The notes below the pieces were generated by a model. That model saw nothing but the letters and a program-made list of their open reading frames with translations, was not told the origin of the DNA and made no database searches. A stretch of 64,000 bases of DNA from an uncultured Lachnospiraceae bacterium. Lineage in GTDB: Bacteria; Bacillota; Clostridia; Lachnospirales; Lachnospiraceae. How positions within the stretch are numbered: position 1 is the stretch's first letter; each line of letters starts with the position of its first letter. Below are positions 16,943 to 25,303 of the stretch, piece by piece. A program made the position numbers and the translations under genes. The stretch covers positions 24,615 through 88,614 of the forward strand of contig CAJTTZ010000014.1 of assembly GCA_910579505.1 (NCBI GenBank), written 5' to 3'.

Positions 16943-17830
16943 CTATTTGCTGATTCTATATTCGGAAGGCGTACAGCCGTAGACCTCCTTAAAAGATTTG
17001 GCAAAATAGCTCATCTCCTGAAAACCGCAGCTTTCCGCAATCGACGATACCTTATCTGTGGTAAGCTGCAGTTTCAGCGCTGCCTGCTGGAGACGATAGG
17101 ATTTCAGATAGGCAATGGGCGTCGTATTGATCGTCGCATGAAAACACCGAATGCACTCGCTTGCGCTGACCGCACAGGCGGAAGCGATATCCTCTATCGT
17201 AAGCTCCCTGTCGTAATTTGTCTGAATAAAGGTGAGCATTTCCTTGATTCTCGCATTGTCACGCTGTTCTTTTCCAAAGGATTTCTTACTGACAGCCGGC
17301 TGGTTTTCCGAAAGAGCCGCCACAATCGAAGATAATTCGTTTCTCACCTGTATTTCATAGCCGAAAGGCTCTTTCTCCACCGCCCTCCAAAGAGACGCCA
17401 GACAATCCAGAATCTGTTTCTGCCACGGCACATCCGGCGTGAGATAAAATCCGGGACAGGTCTGGTTTTCTATCAGCGGTTTTAGATACTTCTGCCAGAT
17501 CACGTTGTCCGTGCTGCCGCTGACTGCCCGCGGATGGAACACAACGGAATGAATCTCACAGGATTCGTCCCCGGATAAGGCGGCGGCGTGCAGAATATTG
17601 CTGTTGATAAAAAATCCCTCCCCGGCACGGAGCAGACAAGATGCAGACCCTGTCTCCACAACAGCGGAACCGCTCGCAATCAGACCCAGTTCCAGCTCAT
17701 TGTGCCAATGCCATGCAATTTCATCCCGTGGCAGCAGGTCCAGATAACATGCCACCGGGAACAGCCGCGTTCCATGCTCCCGAAGTTCTTCCCCCTGCGT
17801 ATTTGTCTGCACACTGCACGGCAATATCAT
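16943..17830 (-). CDS. AraC-family transcriptional regulator
   Basis: 295 residues with an N-terminal cupin-like ligand-binding domain (AWHWHNELELGLIASG near residues 40-55) and a C-terminal double helix-turn-helix ending FAKSFKEVYGCTPSEYRISK. AAAAGGAG lies seven bases before the ATG. It is 170 bp upstream of GH127 on the same strand, so it probably controls the GH127-GH3 genes in response to a sugar. It is one of three AraC-type genes within 5 kb. Confidence 0.9.
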   Translation of the reverse strand: MILPCSVQTNTQGEELREHGTRLFPVACYLDLLPRDEIAWHWHNELELGLIASGSAVVETGSASCLLRAGEGFFINSNILHAAALSGDESCEIHSVVFHPRAVSGSTDNVIWQKYLKPLIENQTCPGFYLTPDVPWQKQILDCLASLWRAVEKEPFGYEIQVRNELSSIVAALSENQPAVSKKSFGKEQRDNARIKEMLTFIQTNYDRELTIEDIASACAVSASECIRCFHATINTTPIAYLKSYRLQQAALKLQLTTDKVSSIAESCGFQEMSYFAKSFKEVYGCTPSEYRISK

Positions 17831-18006
17831 ATTTCTTCTCCTTTTCTGCTACAAGTTTTCTTTTTTGAAAATATAATCATATATAATGCGGATTTATTCC
17901 TAACATTATCACTTTTTATGATGATATAATCATATCACAAGGTAACACAAAAGAAAAGGGCAGAGAAACCAAAATTCATATAACATGTAGGAAGGGAGAG
18001 GAGATT

Positions 18007-18249
18007 ATGTATAAGGTCAATATCAGAACAATCAAGAACACAGATAAGTTCATCCAGATGGTAGAAAACAGTCACGGCAGCGTTTTTCTGGAAATGCCTA
18101 ACGAAACGCTCTGCGATCTGAAGCAGAATGCAGCAGTTCTGCAGATGCTTCGGATGATCAATCCGGGAGAACTCTGGCTGGATCTTTACCTGACGGATGT
18201 GCAGGACAGCTACAGTTTCATGGCTTACATGGTAGGCGCGGGGGCTTAG
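18007..18249 (+). CDS. small HPr-like protein without phosphorylatable histidine
   Basis: 80 residues, strong site GGAGAGGAGATT before the ATG. Predicted alternation of strands and helices (VNIRTIKNTDKFIQMV, then SVFLEMP, then CDLKQNAAVLQMLRM, then LWLDLYLTD) resembles the HPr fold. The active-site His of PTS HPr is missing; the corresponding region reads NTDKF. This assignment is my inference from pattern, not from a search. It is divergent from the AraC gene and ends in tandem hairpins. Confidence 0.6.
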   Translation: MYKVNIRTIKNTDKFIQMVENSHGSVFLEMPNETLCDLKQNAAVLQMLRMINPGELWLDLYLTDVQDSYSFMAYMVGAGA

Positions 18250-18313
18250 AAAGCCCCCGTCAGACTATCAAAGAACCCCTGTTATGCAGCAGCATGCCAG
18301 AGGTTCTTTTTTT
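18240..18313 (+). terminator. tandem hairpins and terminator after the HPr-like gene
   Basis: First hairpin GGGGGCTT-AGA-AAGCCCCC (18240-18258) overlaps the stop codon. The second, AAAGAACC...GGTTCTTT followed by a run of T (18270-18313), is a typical Rho-independent terminator facing the convergent HAD gene. Confidence 0.85.
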
Positions 18314-18355
18314 AAACAGTGATACTCCCTATCATAAACTTACCACGGCACTTTC

Positions 18356-19153
18356 TCACTCAATTTCCGCGATCAGTCCGTGCTTCACGCAGTAATAATA
18401 GACCCCGTCATCCGCCGCGTGTCCGCATATATCGTCCGCCACCGCCTTCAGCTCATCCGATCCGTTCTCCATGGCAACACCTGTGCCCACCGCCTGCAGC
18501 ATTTCAATGTCGTTATTGCCGTCACCAAAGGCAAGCGCCTCCTCCTTTTTCAGATGATAATGTGCCAGCACATGTTCGATCCCGACGCCTTTTCCGCTGT
18601 CTGCCGGGATAATATCCACCGCCCGGTCCCACCATGCCGCTATCTTGGCATTTTCCACATTTTGCAGGAATGCCGGGTACTCGTTTTCCCGTCCCCCTGA
18701 CATAATCTGATATATTTCACCGCATTCCACCATTTCGTTGAACTTGTCAGAAACATCCACGTCCAGTTTGGCAAGCGCAAAATATTTCACTAAATCCTCA
18801 TCTTTTCCGTTCGCAGCCAGTTTTTCCGGCGTGGCAGCCGACACAGGTCTGTTGATCGAGGCGGCGTTTTTTACAATCTGCTTTGCGTCCTTCGTAGAGA
18901 GAGGATTCTTGTAGATCACCTGCTGCCTGTTATAACAGTAGGAGCCGTTAAAGGTGAGATACACATCCGGCTCCCACCCATCAAAACGGGGCACAGTCAT
19001 CGGCGACCTTCCCGTGGACAGGCAGAGAATAAAATTTCGTTCTTTCAGCCGGATCAGTGTCTTAAGCGTTCTCTCCGTTATCTTTCTGCTGTGAATGTCA
19101 ATCAGCGTGCCGTCGATATCAAAAAAGATAATCTTAATGTTTTCCAGACTCAT
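18356..19153 (-). CDS. HAD-superfamily (Cof-type) phosphatase
   Basis: 265 residues. Motif I FFDIDGTL (residues 10-17), motif II LCLSTGRSP, and motif IV AFGDGNNDIEML with the GVAMENGSDELKAVAD ending mark a Cof/IIB-type haloacid dehalogenase hydrolase, typically acting on sugar phosphates or flavin-type phosphates. A cap domain lies in the middle. GGAGG precedes the ATG. The start overlaps the acetyltransferase stop by 4 bp, so the two are translationally coupled. Confidence 0.92.
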   Translation of the reverse strand: MSLENIKIIFFDIDGTLIDIHSRKITERTLKTLIRLKERNFILCLSTGRSPMTVPRFDGWEPDVYLTFNGSYCYNRQQVIYKNPLSTKDAKQIVKNAASINRPVSAATPEKLAANGKDEDLVKYFALAKLDVDVSDKFNEMVECGEIYQIMSGGRENEYPAFLQNVENAKIAAWWDRAVDIIPADSGKGVGIEHVLAHYHLKKEEALAFGDGNNDIEMLQAVGTGVAMENGSDELKAVADDICGHAADDGVYYYCVKHGLIAEIE

Positions 19154-19740
19154 AGCTTAACTTCCTCCTCCAATGTACGGATAACCCTGCAGGGGTTTCC
19201 CACCGCCACACAGTTTGCGGGAATCGGGCGGGTCACGACGCTCCCTGCCCCGATCACACTGTTTTCCCCAACCGTCACGCCCGGCAGAATGATACTGCCG
19301 CCGCCGATCCAGACGTTATCCTTTATTTCTATCGGGCGCGCATATGTCCTGAAAAAAGTTGTCCCCTTTTCTTTCCAGTCTGACACCAGGCGCTCCTGTG
19401 GCAGAACCGGGTGCGAGCTTGTGTAAAACTGCACGTTAGACGCAATCATCACTCGGTTTCCTATGCGGATTTCGGCATTGTCAACAAAGGTACAGTTGAT
19501 GCCGATAATCACATCGTTTCCCAGAAAAATATTGTTCCCGTGGTCACAGTGGAACGGCGTGTCAATTTCCACATTTTCTCCCATGCCGCCCAGAAGCTCC
19601 CGCAAAATAGCTTCTCTCTTTTCCGCATCTTCATAATCCGAAAGATAATATTCCCGTGTCAGTTCCCTTGTCCGAGCAATCAGTTTTAATGTGCCGCTGT
19701 CCGCGGTTTCCAGAAAGTCACTGTCTTTATACTCTGCCAT
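19150..19740 (-). CDS. maltose/galactoside O-acetyltransferase family protein
   Basis: 196 residues of the left-handed beta-helix hexapeptide acyltransferase family (Maa/LacA/NodL-like), which transfers acetyl from acetyl-CoA to sugars. The N-terminal maltose-acetyltransferase cap is at about 1-55, followed by hexapeptide repeats and the SSHPVLPQERL catalytic-histidine segment near residue 110. The loop WIGGGSIILPGVTVGENSVI is typical. GGAGGAGG lies upstream. Coupled to the HAD gene. Confidence 0.93.
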   Translation of the reverse strand: MAEYKDSDFLETADSGTLKLIARTRELTREYYLSDYEDAEKREAILRELLGGMGENVEIDTPFHCDHGNNIFLGNDVIIGINCTFVDNAEIRIGNRVMIASNVQFYTSSHPVLPQERLVSDWKEKGTTFFRTYARPIEIKDNVWIGGGSIILPGVTVGENSVIGAGSVVTRPIPANCVAVGNPCRVIRTLEEEVKL

Positions 19741-19825
19741 ATCAAACCTCCTCCGTAAATGTATGTTGTCTTTACGGGTATCATTATATTGCAGTCCAAA
19801 TGGTAAAAATATTTAATTCCCGCCC

Positions 19826-20737
19826 TTATATATCACTATCCTGCCATTTTCTTCGATATTCCAGAGGCGTACATCCCGCGTACTCCCGGAATACCTTTCC
19901 GAAATAACTGCTGCTCCCCAGTCCACAGGAATGACTAATATCTGTAATCGTACTCTGCCCTTTTTCCAACATCTGGCTGGCTTTCTGCAGACGGTAACTC
20001 TTAATATATTCCACGGGGGTCATATGCAGATAATCATGGAATACCCGGAAGCATTCCCGCTCGCTGAGATACGCCGCTGCCGCCAGTTCCCGAATGGAAA
20101 TCTTTTCCGAATAATGCTCGTGAATATAAATCATCATCAGCTTAATCTTATCATTGTTCCTGTTCTCTTCCCCTCCCTGATCCAACATGGGACGGGACAA
20201 CTCAAACAGCATTAACCATATTTCCGACAATGCCTCCCGCAGTTTCATCTCATACCCAAATTTGTCGTTTGGAAGATGTAATGATTCCAAAATACGTTCC
20301 AAAATACAATCCTGCAGCGCATTTCCCGGAAAAACGGGGATGATCTCTATTTGCGATGCCGTCACAATAGGGGCAATATATTGCCTTTCTATTCTGCTCC
20401 CCTGCTCTCCGCCAAGCAGGGATGCGTCAAAAATATGGAGAAGCTGCATATTCCTTTCTGTCTGTGACAACACTTTCGTCATATGGAGCACATTCGCGTT
20501 TACCATGCCGCCGCTTCCGGCGGGAAACTCTATCCTTCCGTGGGGCGTATGATATTCCAGACTACCACTCTCCATATAAAAAATTTCCACCGCCCTGTGC
20601 CAGTGCCACGGCACAAAACGCCCTGTATATTTATCCAGTTCGACTCTGGATGCAATATAGGGAAATTCATCCGTGAAACCGGGAAGCAGCTCCTCCTTGC
20701 TGCCGGTATGAAATTCAATCTTCTGTACTGTTTTCAT
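19826..20737 (-). CDS. AraC-family transcriptional regulator
   Basis: 303 residues: an N-terminal cupin region (FVPWHWHRAVEIFYMESG) and a C-terminal AraC DNA-binding domain (ISIRELAAAAYLSERECFR, then FGKVFREYAGCTPLEYRRKW). Similar in layout to the regulator at 16943-17830. It starts 12 bp after the AraC gene at 20750 and lies 85 bp upstream of the acetyltransferase, so it may regulate that pair. Confidence 0.9.
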   Translation of the reverse strand: MKTVQKIEFHTGSKEELLPGFTDEFPYIASRVELDKYTGRFVPWHWHRAVEIFYMESGSLEYHTPHGRIEFPAGSGGMVNANVLHMTKVLSQTERNMQLLHIFDASLLGGEQGSRIERQYIAPIVTASQIEIIPVFPGNALQDCILERILESLHLPNDKFGYEMKLREALSEIWLMLFELSRPMLDQGGEENRNNDKIKLMMIYIHEHYSEKISIRELAAAAYLSERECFRVFHDYLHMTPVEYIKSYRLQKASQMLEKGQSTITDISHSCGLGSSSYFGKVFREYAGCTPLEYRRKWQDSDI

Positions 20738-20749
20738 ATGTTTCCATCC

Positions 20750-21607
20750 TCAAATCCCCGGTATATATGTCCTGCGGTATTCGCTGGGCGGGCAGCCCTG
20801 TTTGGCACAGAAAACCTTGCTGAAATAAAACACATCCGAAAAGCCTGCAAGCTGGGCAATATCCGTGATCGGTTTATCCGTCTCCTTCAACAGCTGTTTC
20901 GCTTTCCGTAAGCGCAGCGTCCGCTGATATTCACGGATCGTCTGCCCCGTTTCTTCCTTAAATAGTGTTCCCGCATATTTATAGGAAAGACCGCAGACCG
21001 TTTCGACCTCTTTTGCATCAAAACTCTCTGTGTAATGCGTCTGAATAAATTCCCGCAGTTTTTTGACATAACCATTTTCCACGGAATCCCCCGGCGCGCT
21101 CTTTGCACATTCCAGAAAGATCTGCCACAGTCTGACCGAAGCCTGCGGTATGTTTCCGTGCACATGCGCCTCAATCATTTTCTCAAAATCCTTCTGTATC
21201 TGCCGCATCCGTTCGCAATCTGTCATTTTCGGAAGTGTGATATACTTTTCGCTGTCCTGCGGGTCCAGGCAGACCTTCGTGTCGTAGTAGACATTTCCGG
21301 GAAGTTCCTCCATCCCGGCGTCCGGCTCCTTGCAGTAAAAATGTGCATAATACCAGGCGGATCCTTCCTCAAAAGGCTTATCTCCCCAATGGTGTACTCC
21401 GCTTTTCAGAAAAAAGAGCCGATGCGGCAAGAGCTCATAACGGTCGCCGTCCTCTATGATTTCCATGGAGCCTCTGAGCAGATAGATCGCCACATGAAAC
21501 GGCGCGATCCGATCCGCATGTATCATCTTCCCAAGCGAAACACTGTAGTCCGCCTCACATATAAACGGCATGGCATTACATGGAATTTTAAGCGCATGTC
21601 TTTTCAC
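20750..21607 (-). CDS. AraC-family transcriptional regulator
   Basis: 285 residues with a GTG start at 21607 supported by GAGAGG upstream. The N-terminal half is a cupin-like sensor; the C-terminal AraC domain includes FDAKEVETVCGLSYKYAGTLF and FSKVFCAKQGCPPSEYRRTY. It directly precedes another AraC gene, forming a tandem pair with possible duplicate or antagonistic roles. Confidence 0.88.
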   Translation of the reverse strand: MKRHALKIPCNAMPFICEADYSVSLGKMIHADRIAPFHVAIYLLRGSMEIIEDGDRYELLPHRLFFLKSGVHHWGDKPFEEGSAWYYAHFYCKEPDAGMEELPGNVYYDTKVCLDPQDSEKYITLPKMTDCERMRQIQKDFEKMIEAHVHGNIPQASVRLWQIFLECAKSAPGDSVENGYVKKLREFIQTHYTESFDAKEVETVCGLSYKYAGTLFKEETGQTIREYQRTLRLRKAKQLLKETDKPITDIAQLAGFSDVFYFSKVFCAKQGCPPSEYRRTYIPGI

Positions 21608-21711
21608 CGGCTTTCCTCTCCCTGAAATCTATTCTTCCTCTTATATACAATCTATCATAACATAAATGATTACAGATAGGAGAAGGAAACAAAATTATTC
21701 TCACAGAATCA

Positions 21712-21741
21712 TTGACAATACCCTTATAAATGTTGTATTAT
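21712..21741 (+). promoter_or_regulatory. tRNA-Pro promoter
   Basis: TTGACA (21712-21717), 18-base spacer, TATTAT (21736-21741), ending 17 bases before the mature tRNA 5' end. Confidence 0.75.
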
Positions 21742-21758
21742 CATAGTTGTTCATAAAG

Positions 21759-21832
21759 CGAAGCGTGGCTCAGTTTGGTAGAGCGCTGCGTTCGGGACGC
21801 AGAGGTCGCAGGTTCAAATCCTGTCGCTTCGA
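21759..21832 (+). tRNA. tRNA-Pro (anticodon CGG)
   Basis: 74 nt. Acceptor stem CGAAGCG/CGCTTCG, anticodon stem CTGCG/CGCAG around loop TTCGGGA, T arm with GGTTCAAATCC, discriminator A. CCA is not encoded. The anticodon reads CCG. A promoter lies upstream and a terminator hairpin directly downstream, so it is a single-gene unit. Confidence 0.96.
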
Positions 21833-21838
21833 CTATCA

Positions 21839-21880
21839 GAAAACACCTTACTTACCAAAAGTATGGTGTTTTCTTATTTC
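21839..21880 (+). terminator. terminator after tRNA-Pro
   Basis: GAAAACACC (21839-21847) pairs perfectly with GGTGTTTTC (21865-21873), followed by a T-rich stretch. Confidence 0.8.
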
Positions 21881-22055
21881 ATTAGGAAAATTTTTCTATA
21901 TTATAAATATAATTTATGTTCTTCTCATTCAGCCAATATATTAATCTGGTGTTAAAGGAGCATCTCGCTAAGATTAATAATGAAGATGATTAGGTAAAAC
22001 ATTCACGACAAAAGCTCCTTTGAATAATCCCCCAAAATTCGGACATTCTGAGAAC

Positions 22056-22625
22056 ATGAAAAGAAAATCAACCATCGACCGATTTACCTATTATGTCCTC
22101 CTCTTTTTCGTTACCGCCTTCGCGGGCTGGCTCTGGGAAGTATTGCTGTTCTTTTTCACGGAACACGCCTTTATTAACAGAGGCGTATACGAAGGACCCT
22201 ATCTTCCGATCTACGGGGCAGGCGGACTTCTACTCTGTATGCTGTTTCACCGATTGAGGCATAAACCACTGTCTGTATTTGCGCTCTCCATGTTGACATG
22301 TACGGTTCTGGAATATCTGACCAGTTTTTTCCTCGAACGCAAATGGGGCGTCCGTTGGTGGGACTACAGCGGTCATTTCCTGAATTTAAACGGAAGAGTA
22401 TGCCTTCTGGGCGCAGTCGTTTTTGGCCTTGGCGGAACAGCTCTGATCTGTCTCTTCCTTCCTTTTTATGAAAAATTGTACAAGCAAGTTTCTCCCAGAT
22501 GGCGTACAGTCGCCGCCCTTCTTCTTTTGCTGGTATTTATCGTGGACGGCGCCAGATGCGCTATGCATCCGAACACGGGAACCGGTATTTCTTATTCGTC
22601 GGGCAGATCCGCCTCTTTTCATTAA
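22056..22625 (+). CDS. putative ABC-transporter type IV membrane protein (CmpB/DUF1113-like)
   Basis: About 189 residues from the ATG at 22056 (MKRKSTIDRFTYYV); a TTG at 22020 would add twelve. Several hydrophobic helices are visible (VLLFFVTAFAGWLWEVLLFFF, GGLLLCMLFHRL, LSVFALSMLTCTVLEYLTSFF, VCLLGAVVFGLGGTALI, AALLLLLVFIVDG). The WLWEV start, the RGxxxGPxxPIYGxG pattern and KWGVRWWDYSGHFLNLNGRV are typical of this family, whose transport role is unproven. The ribosome site is weak. Not obviously linked to neighbours. Confidence 0.75.
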   Translation: MKRKSTIDRFTYYVLLFFVTAFAGWLWEVLLFFFTEHAFINRGVYEGPYLPIYGAGGLLLCMLFHRLRHKPLSVFALSMLTCTVLEYLTSFFLERKWGVRWWDYSGHFLNLNGRVCLLGAVVFGLGGTALICLFLPFYEKLYKQVSPRWRTVAALLLLLVFIVDGARCAMHPNTGTGISYSSGRSASFH

Positions 22626-22652
22626 AATGTGAGAAAGCAGCTTCCATATCTC

Positions 22653-22681
22653 TTGTTTTTTCTTTATAAAAGGTGTATTCT
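22653..22681 (+). promoter_or_regulatory. candidate promoter of the antiporter gene
   Basis: TTGTTT (22653-22658), 17-base spacer, TATTCT (22676-22681), 31 bp before the start codon. It is an imperfect match and not otherwise supported. Confidence 0.4.
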
Positions 22682-22712
22682 TATGTAGCGAATTTCTGTG
22701 AGGAGGTTTGTT

Positions 22713-23885
22713 ATGGAAGCTTATGAAGTTTTACGAGACTTGGCAATTATTATTTTTGCCGCGAAATTTTTTGCTGTGATGGCGAGGAAATGTAAGGCGC
22801 CCCAGGTTGTCGGTCAGATAGTGGCAGGACTTCTGATCGGACCCTGCGTACTGGGCTGGGTTGCCCCGTCTGACTTTATCACACAGATGGCGGAAATCGG
22901 TGTTGTCCTTCTGATGTTTGAGGTTGGACTTGAAACGGATTTGAAGGAACTGGTCAAGACCGGTCCTATAGCCCTTCTGATTGCCTGTGCAGGCGTGTTT
23001 GTGCCGTTGGTGTTGGGCGCCCTTTTATACATGGGCTTTTACGGCGTCGCACCTTGGGGGAGTGAAGAATTTTTCAAGGCTGTCTTCATCGGCACAATTA
23101 TGACTGCTACCAGCGTCAGTATTACCGTAGCGGCATTACAGGAATTAGGTAAAATAAAGAGCAAGGTGGGTACAACCATTGTCAGCGCCGCCATTATAGA
23201 CGACGTGATCGGCATTATCGTACTCACGTTTGTGATCGGTTTTAAGTCCCCGGACTCCCATCCCGGCATGGTCATTTTAAAGACCATTATCTTCTTCGTT
23301 GTTGCAGTGGTAGGCGGCTTTATCGTATTTAAAGTTTTTCTGGCTCTGGATAAACGATATCCACACACGAGGCGTATTCCTATTGTCGCCATGGCCTTTT
23401 GTTTCGGTTTATCCTATGTGGCGGAAAAGTATTTTGGCATTGCAGATATTACGGGAGCGTACATAGCCGGCATTGTGCTATGTAATTTGAGCGACAATAC
23501 GTACATAGAGAGAAAAGTGGACGTGAGCTCCTACATGCTTTTTGGTCCGCTGTTTTTCGCAAGCATCGGTCTGAAAACCAATTTTGACGCGATGGACTCC
23601 ACGCTGTTTATCTTCTGCATTTGTTTTGTGGTTGTCGCATTGCTTGCCAAGATTATCGGCTGTGGACTTGCCGCCAAACTCTGCCGCTACACTTTCTCCG
23701 ATTCCTTAAAAATCGGTGTCGGCATGATGACGCGCGGAGAAGTGGCGCTGATTGTGGCACAGAAGGGACTGGCGGCAGACCTTTTGACAGCGGACTTTTT
23801 TATGGCTGTGATTCTGCTGATTTTGTTCTCCTCTATCGCAACGCCGATTATATTGAAATTCCTATATAATAAAGAGGACAAATAA
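22713..23885 (+). CDS. cation:proton antiporter (CPA2/KefB-like)
   Basis: About 390 residues from the ATG at 22713, six bases after GAGGAGG; a GTG five codons upstream overlaps that site. Eleven or twelve membrane helices, including PQVVGQIVAGLLIGPCVLGWV near the start and the acidic residues of the ion path in SAAIIDDVIGIIVLTFV. Family members exchange Na+ or K+ for H+. There is no C-terminal TrkA/RCK nucleotide-binding domain, so it lacks the usual KefB gating module. The next ORF starts one base after its stop. Confidence 0.92.
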   Translation: MEAYEVLRDLAIIIFAAKFFAVMARKCKAPQVVGQIVAGLLIGPCVLGWVAPSDFITQMAEIGVVLLMFEVGLETDLKELVKTGPIALLIACAGVFVPLVLGALLYMGFYGVAPWGSEEFFKAVFIGTIMTATSVSITVAALQELGKIKSKVGTTIVSAAIIDDVIGIIVLTFVIGFKSPDSHPGMVILKTIIFFVVAVVGGFIVFKVFLALDKRYPHTRRIPIVAMAFCFGLSYVAEKYFGIADITGAYIAGIVLCNLSDNTYIERKVDVSSYMLFGPLFFASIGLKTNFDAMDSTLFIFCICFVVVALLAKIIGCGLAAKLCRYTFSDSLKIGVGMMTRGEVALIVAQKGLAADLLTADFFMAVILLILFSSIATPIILKFLYNKEDK

Positions 23886-23886
23886 T

Positions 23887-24024
23887 ATGGGAATTTTTGA
23901 CACATTTGATCCTAACCGTGACCCGATGCGTAACGCCGCTTTAAGCGCCCAGTTTTCGGATTATGAGAATAAGAGAAACGCTTTTTATAATATGCTAGAC
24001 GCAGACCCGGCATTCTGCCTTTAA
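23887..24024 (+). CDS. 45-residue small protein coupled to the antiporter
   Basis: The ORF MGIFDTFDPNRDPMRNAALS... starts one base after the antiporter stop, so ribosomes could reinitiate. It is hydrophilic and acidic, with FDPNRDP and SDYENKRNAFYNMLDADP segments, and no membrane helix. A strong terminator follows immediately, so both genes share one transcript. Function unknown; it could be a cytoplasmic partner of the antiporter, which is speculation. Confidence 0.6.
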   Translation: MGIFDTFDPNRDPMRNAALSAQFSDYENKRNAFYNMLDADPAFCL

Positions 24025-24025
24025 A

Positions 24026-24074
24026 AAAATACGTGCTGCAAAACACAGGAAAAGTTTTGCAGCACATTTATTTT
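24026..24074. terminator. bidirectional terminator between the antiporter operon and trxA
   Basis: GTGCTGCAAAAC (24033-24044) pairs perfectly with GTTTTGCAGCAC (24054-24065), flanked by A-rich and T-rich sequence on both sides, between convergent genes. Confidence 0.9.
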
Positions 24075-24390
24075 ACAATACTTTCGAAAGCTCCGCTTCC
24101 AACTCCTCCGGCGGTACCGCTCCCACAATATTCCCGACAGGTTCTCCCTTCACGAAGACTTTCATGTTGGGGATGTTCATCACCCGGTACATTCTGGCAA
24201 GACCATCCTCCTCATCTATGTTGCATTTTCCGATTTTTACCTTCCCGTCATATTTTTCCGCCAGCTGTGCAATGATCGGCGCCATCATCTTACAGGGACC
24301 ACACCAGTCCGCATAAAAATCTACCAATACGGGAACTTCCGACTCCAATACCTCGCTCTCAAAATTTTCGCTTGTAAATTTGTACTCCAT
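24073..24390 (-). CDS. trxA: thioredoxin
   Basis: 105-residue cytoplasmic disulfide reductase with active site WCGPCK at about residues 30-35, cis-proline loop NIPNM near residue 75, and the family's usual length. AAGGAGG precedes the ATG. Monocistronic in appearance: the terminator lies downstream and trmB starts upstream with its own region. Confidence 0.95.
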   Translation of the reverse strand: MEYKFTSENFESEVLESEVPVLVDFYADWCGPCKMMAPIIAQLAEKYDGKVKIGKCNIDEEDGLARMYRVMNIPNMKVFVKGEPVGNIVGAVPPEELEAELSKVL

Positions 24391-24468
24391 GTGTTTTCCT
24401 CCTTACCATTGTCATTTTATACTTAAATTTAACATTAAAACCGTTCTCAAATCATACACAGCATTTCC

Positions 24469-25107
24469 TTATCTCGCTATCACATATTTATAAATCGGAT
24501 TCCCCTTCGAGGAAAACCGTTCCTCATACTCCGTCATAACGTTCCCTTCCATCATCCGCGCGTCATGATGAAGATCCTCCGTCATCTGCACAATTTTCCA
24601 TCCCGCCGGTTCCAACTCCTCCAGTGCAAACTGAAACAGGTCATGGTTGTCCGTCTTAAATTCGATCACGCCGCCCGGTATTAGTATTTCATCATAACGA
24701 CGTAAAAATTCACGGGAAGGAAGTCTGCGCTTCGCATGCCTGTCCTTCGGCCAGGGATCGGAAAAATTCAAATAAATACGTTCTACCTCCCCTTCTGCAA
24801 ATACAGATGTAATCTCCTCCGCCTCCATACGGATAAAATAGAGATTTGGTAAAGGGTCTGCCTCCAGTTTCTGTATACCGCGGATTAGTACGCTGGAATA
24901 CTTCTCGATCCCTATATAATTGACATGTGGGTTCGATCTTGCCAAATCCATAATAAAGCGGCCTTTCCCCATACCGATTTCTATGCGTATGGGATATTCG
25001 TTGCCGAAAACCTTATGCCATTTTCCCCGATTTTCCTGCGGATTATGTATCACATAATCACAGGCGGCTATCACTTCTCTTGATCCTGTTACGTTTCGTA
25101 ATCTCAT
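24469..25107 (-). CDS. trmB: tRNA (guanine-N7-)-methyltransferase
   Basis: 212-residue SAM-dependent enzyme forming m7G46 in tRNA. The SAM-binding motif IEIGMGKGRFIMDLA is at about residues 41-55 and the catalytic/tRNA motif FSDPWPKDRHAKRRL at about 115-129. Length is normal. The ribosome site is weak (GGTGAAT). It is divergent from the carboxypeptidase gene. Confidence 0.95.
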   Translation of the reverse strand: MRLRNVTGSREVIAACDYVIHNPQENRGKWHKVFGNEYPIRIEIGMGKGRFIMDLARSNPHVNYIGIEKYSSVLIRGIQKLEADPLPNLYFIRMEAEEITSVFAEGEVERIYLNFSDPWPKDRHAKRRLPSREFLRRYDEILIPGGVIEFKTDNHDLFQFALEELEPAGWKIVQMTEDLHHDARMMEGNVMTEYEERFSSKGNPIYKYVIAR

Positions 25108-25201
25108 GCTGTGTCATTCACCTGTCGCTGTTTTTTGTATTTTCGATCCTATTTTACAAATAACCTAGTTAGAACTTTAACACATTTTGCTTTTTTTGTG
25201 A

Positions 25202-25233
25202 ATACACTACAGTTTTTCTTTTAAATAGTGTAT
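25202..25233. promoter_or_regulatory. inverted repeat in the trmB/dacF divergent region
   Basis: ATACACTA (25202-25209) and TAGTGTAT (25226-25233) are a perfect 8-bp dyad with 16 bases between, overlapping a possible -10 box TATGAT (25231-25236) about 70 bp before the carboxypeptidase start. A candidate operator. Confidence 0.45.
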
Positions 25234-25303
25234 GATATGTAAGGACAGATTCATAATTTATTGCTTATTTCATATATTTGTTATCATAGAAAGGTTTTAT
25301 TGC

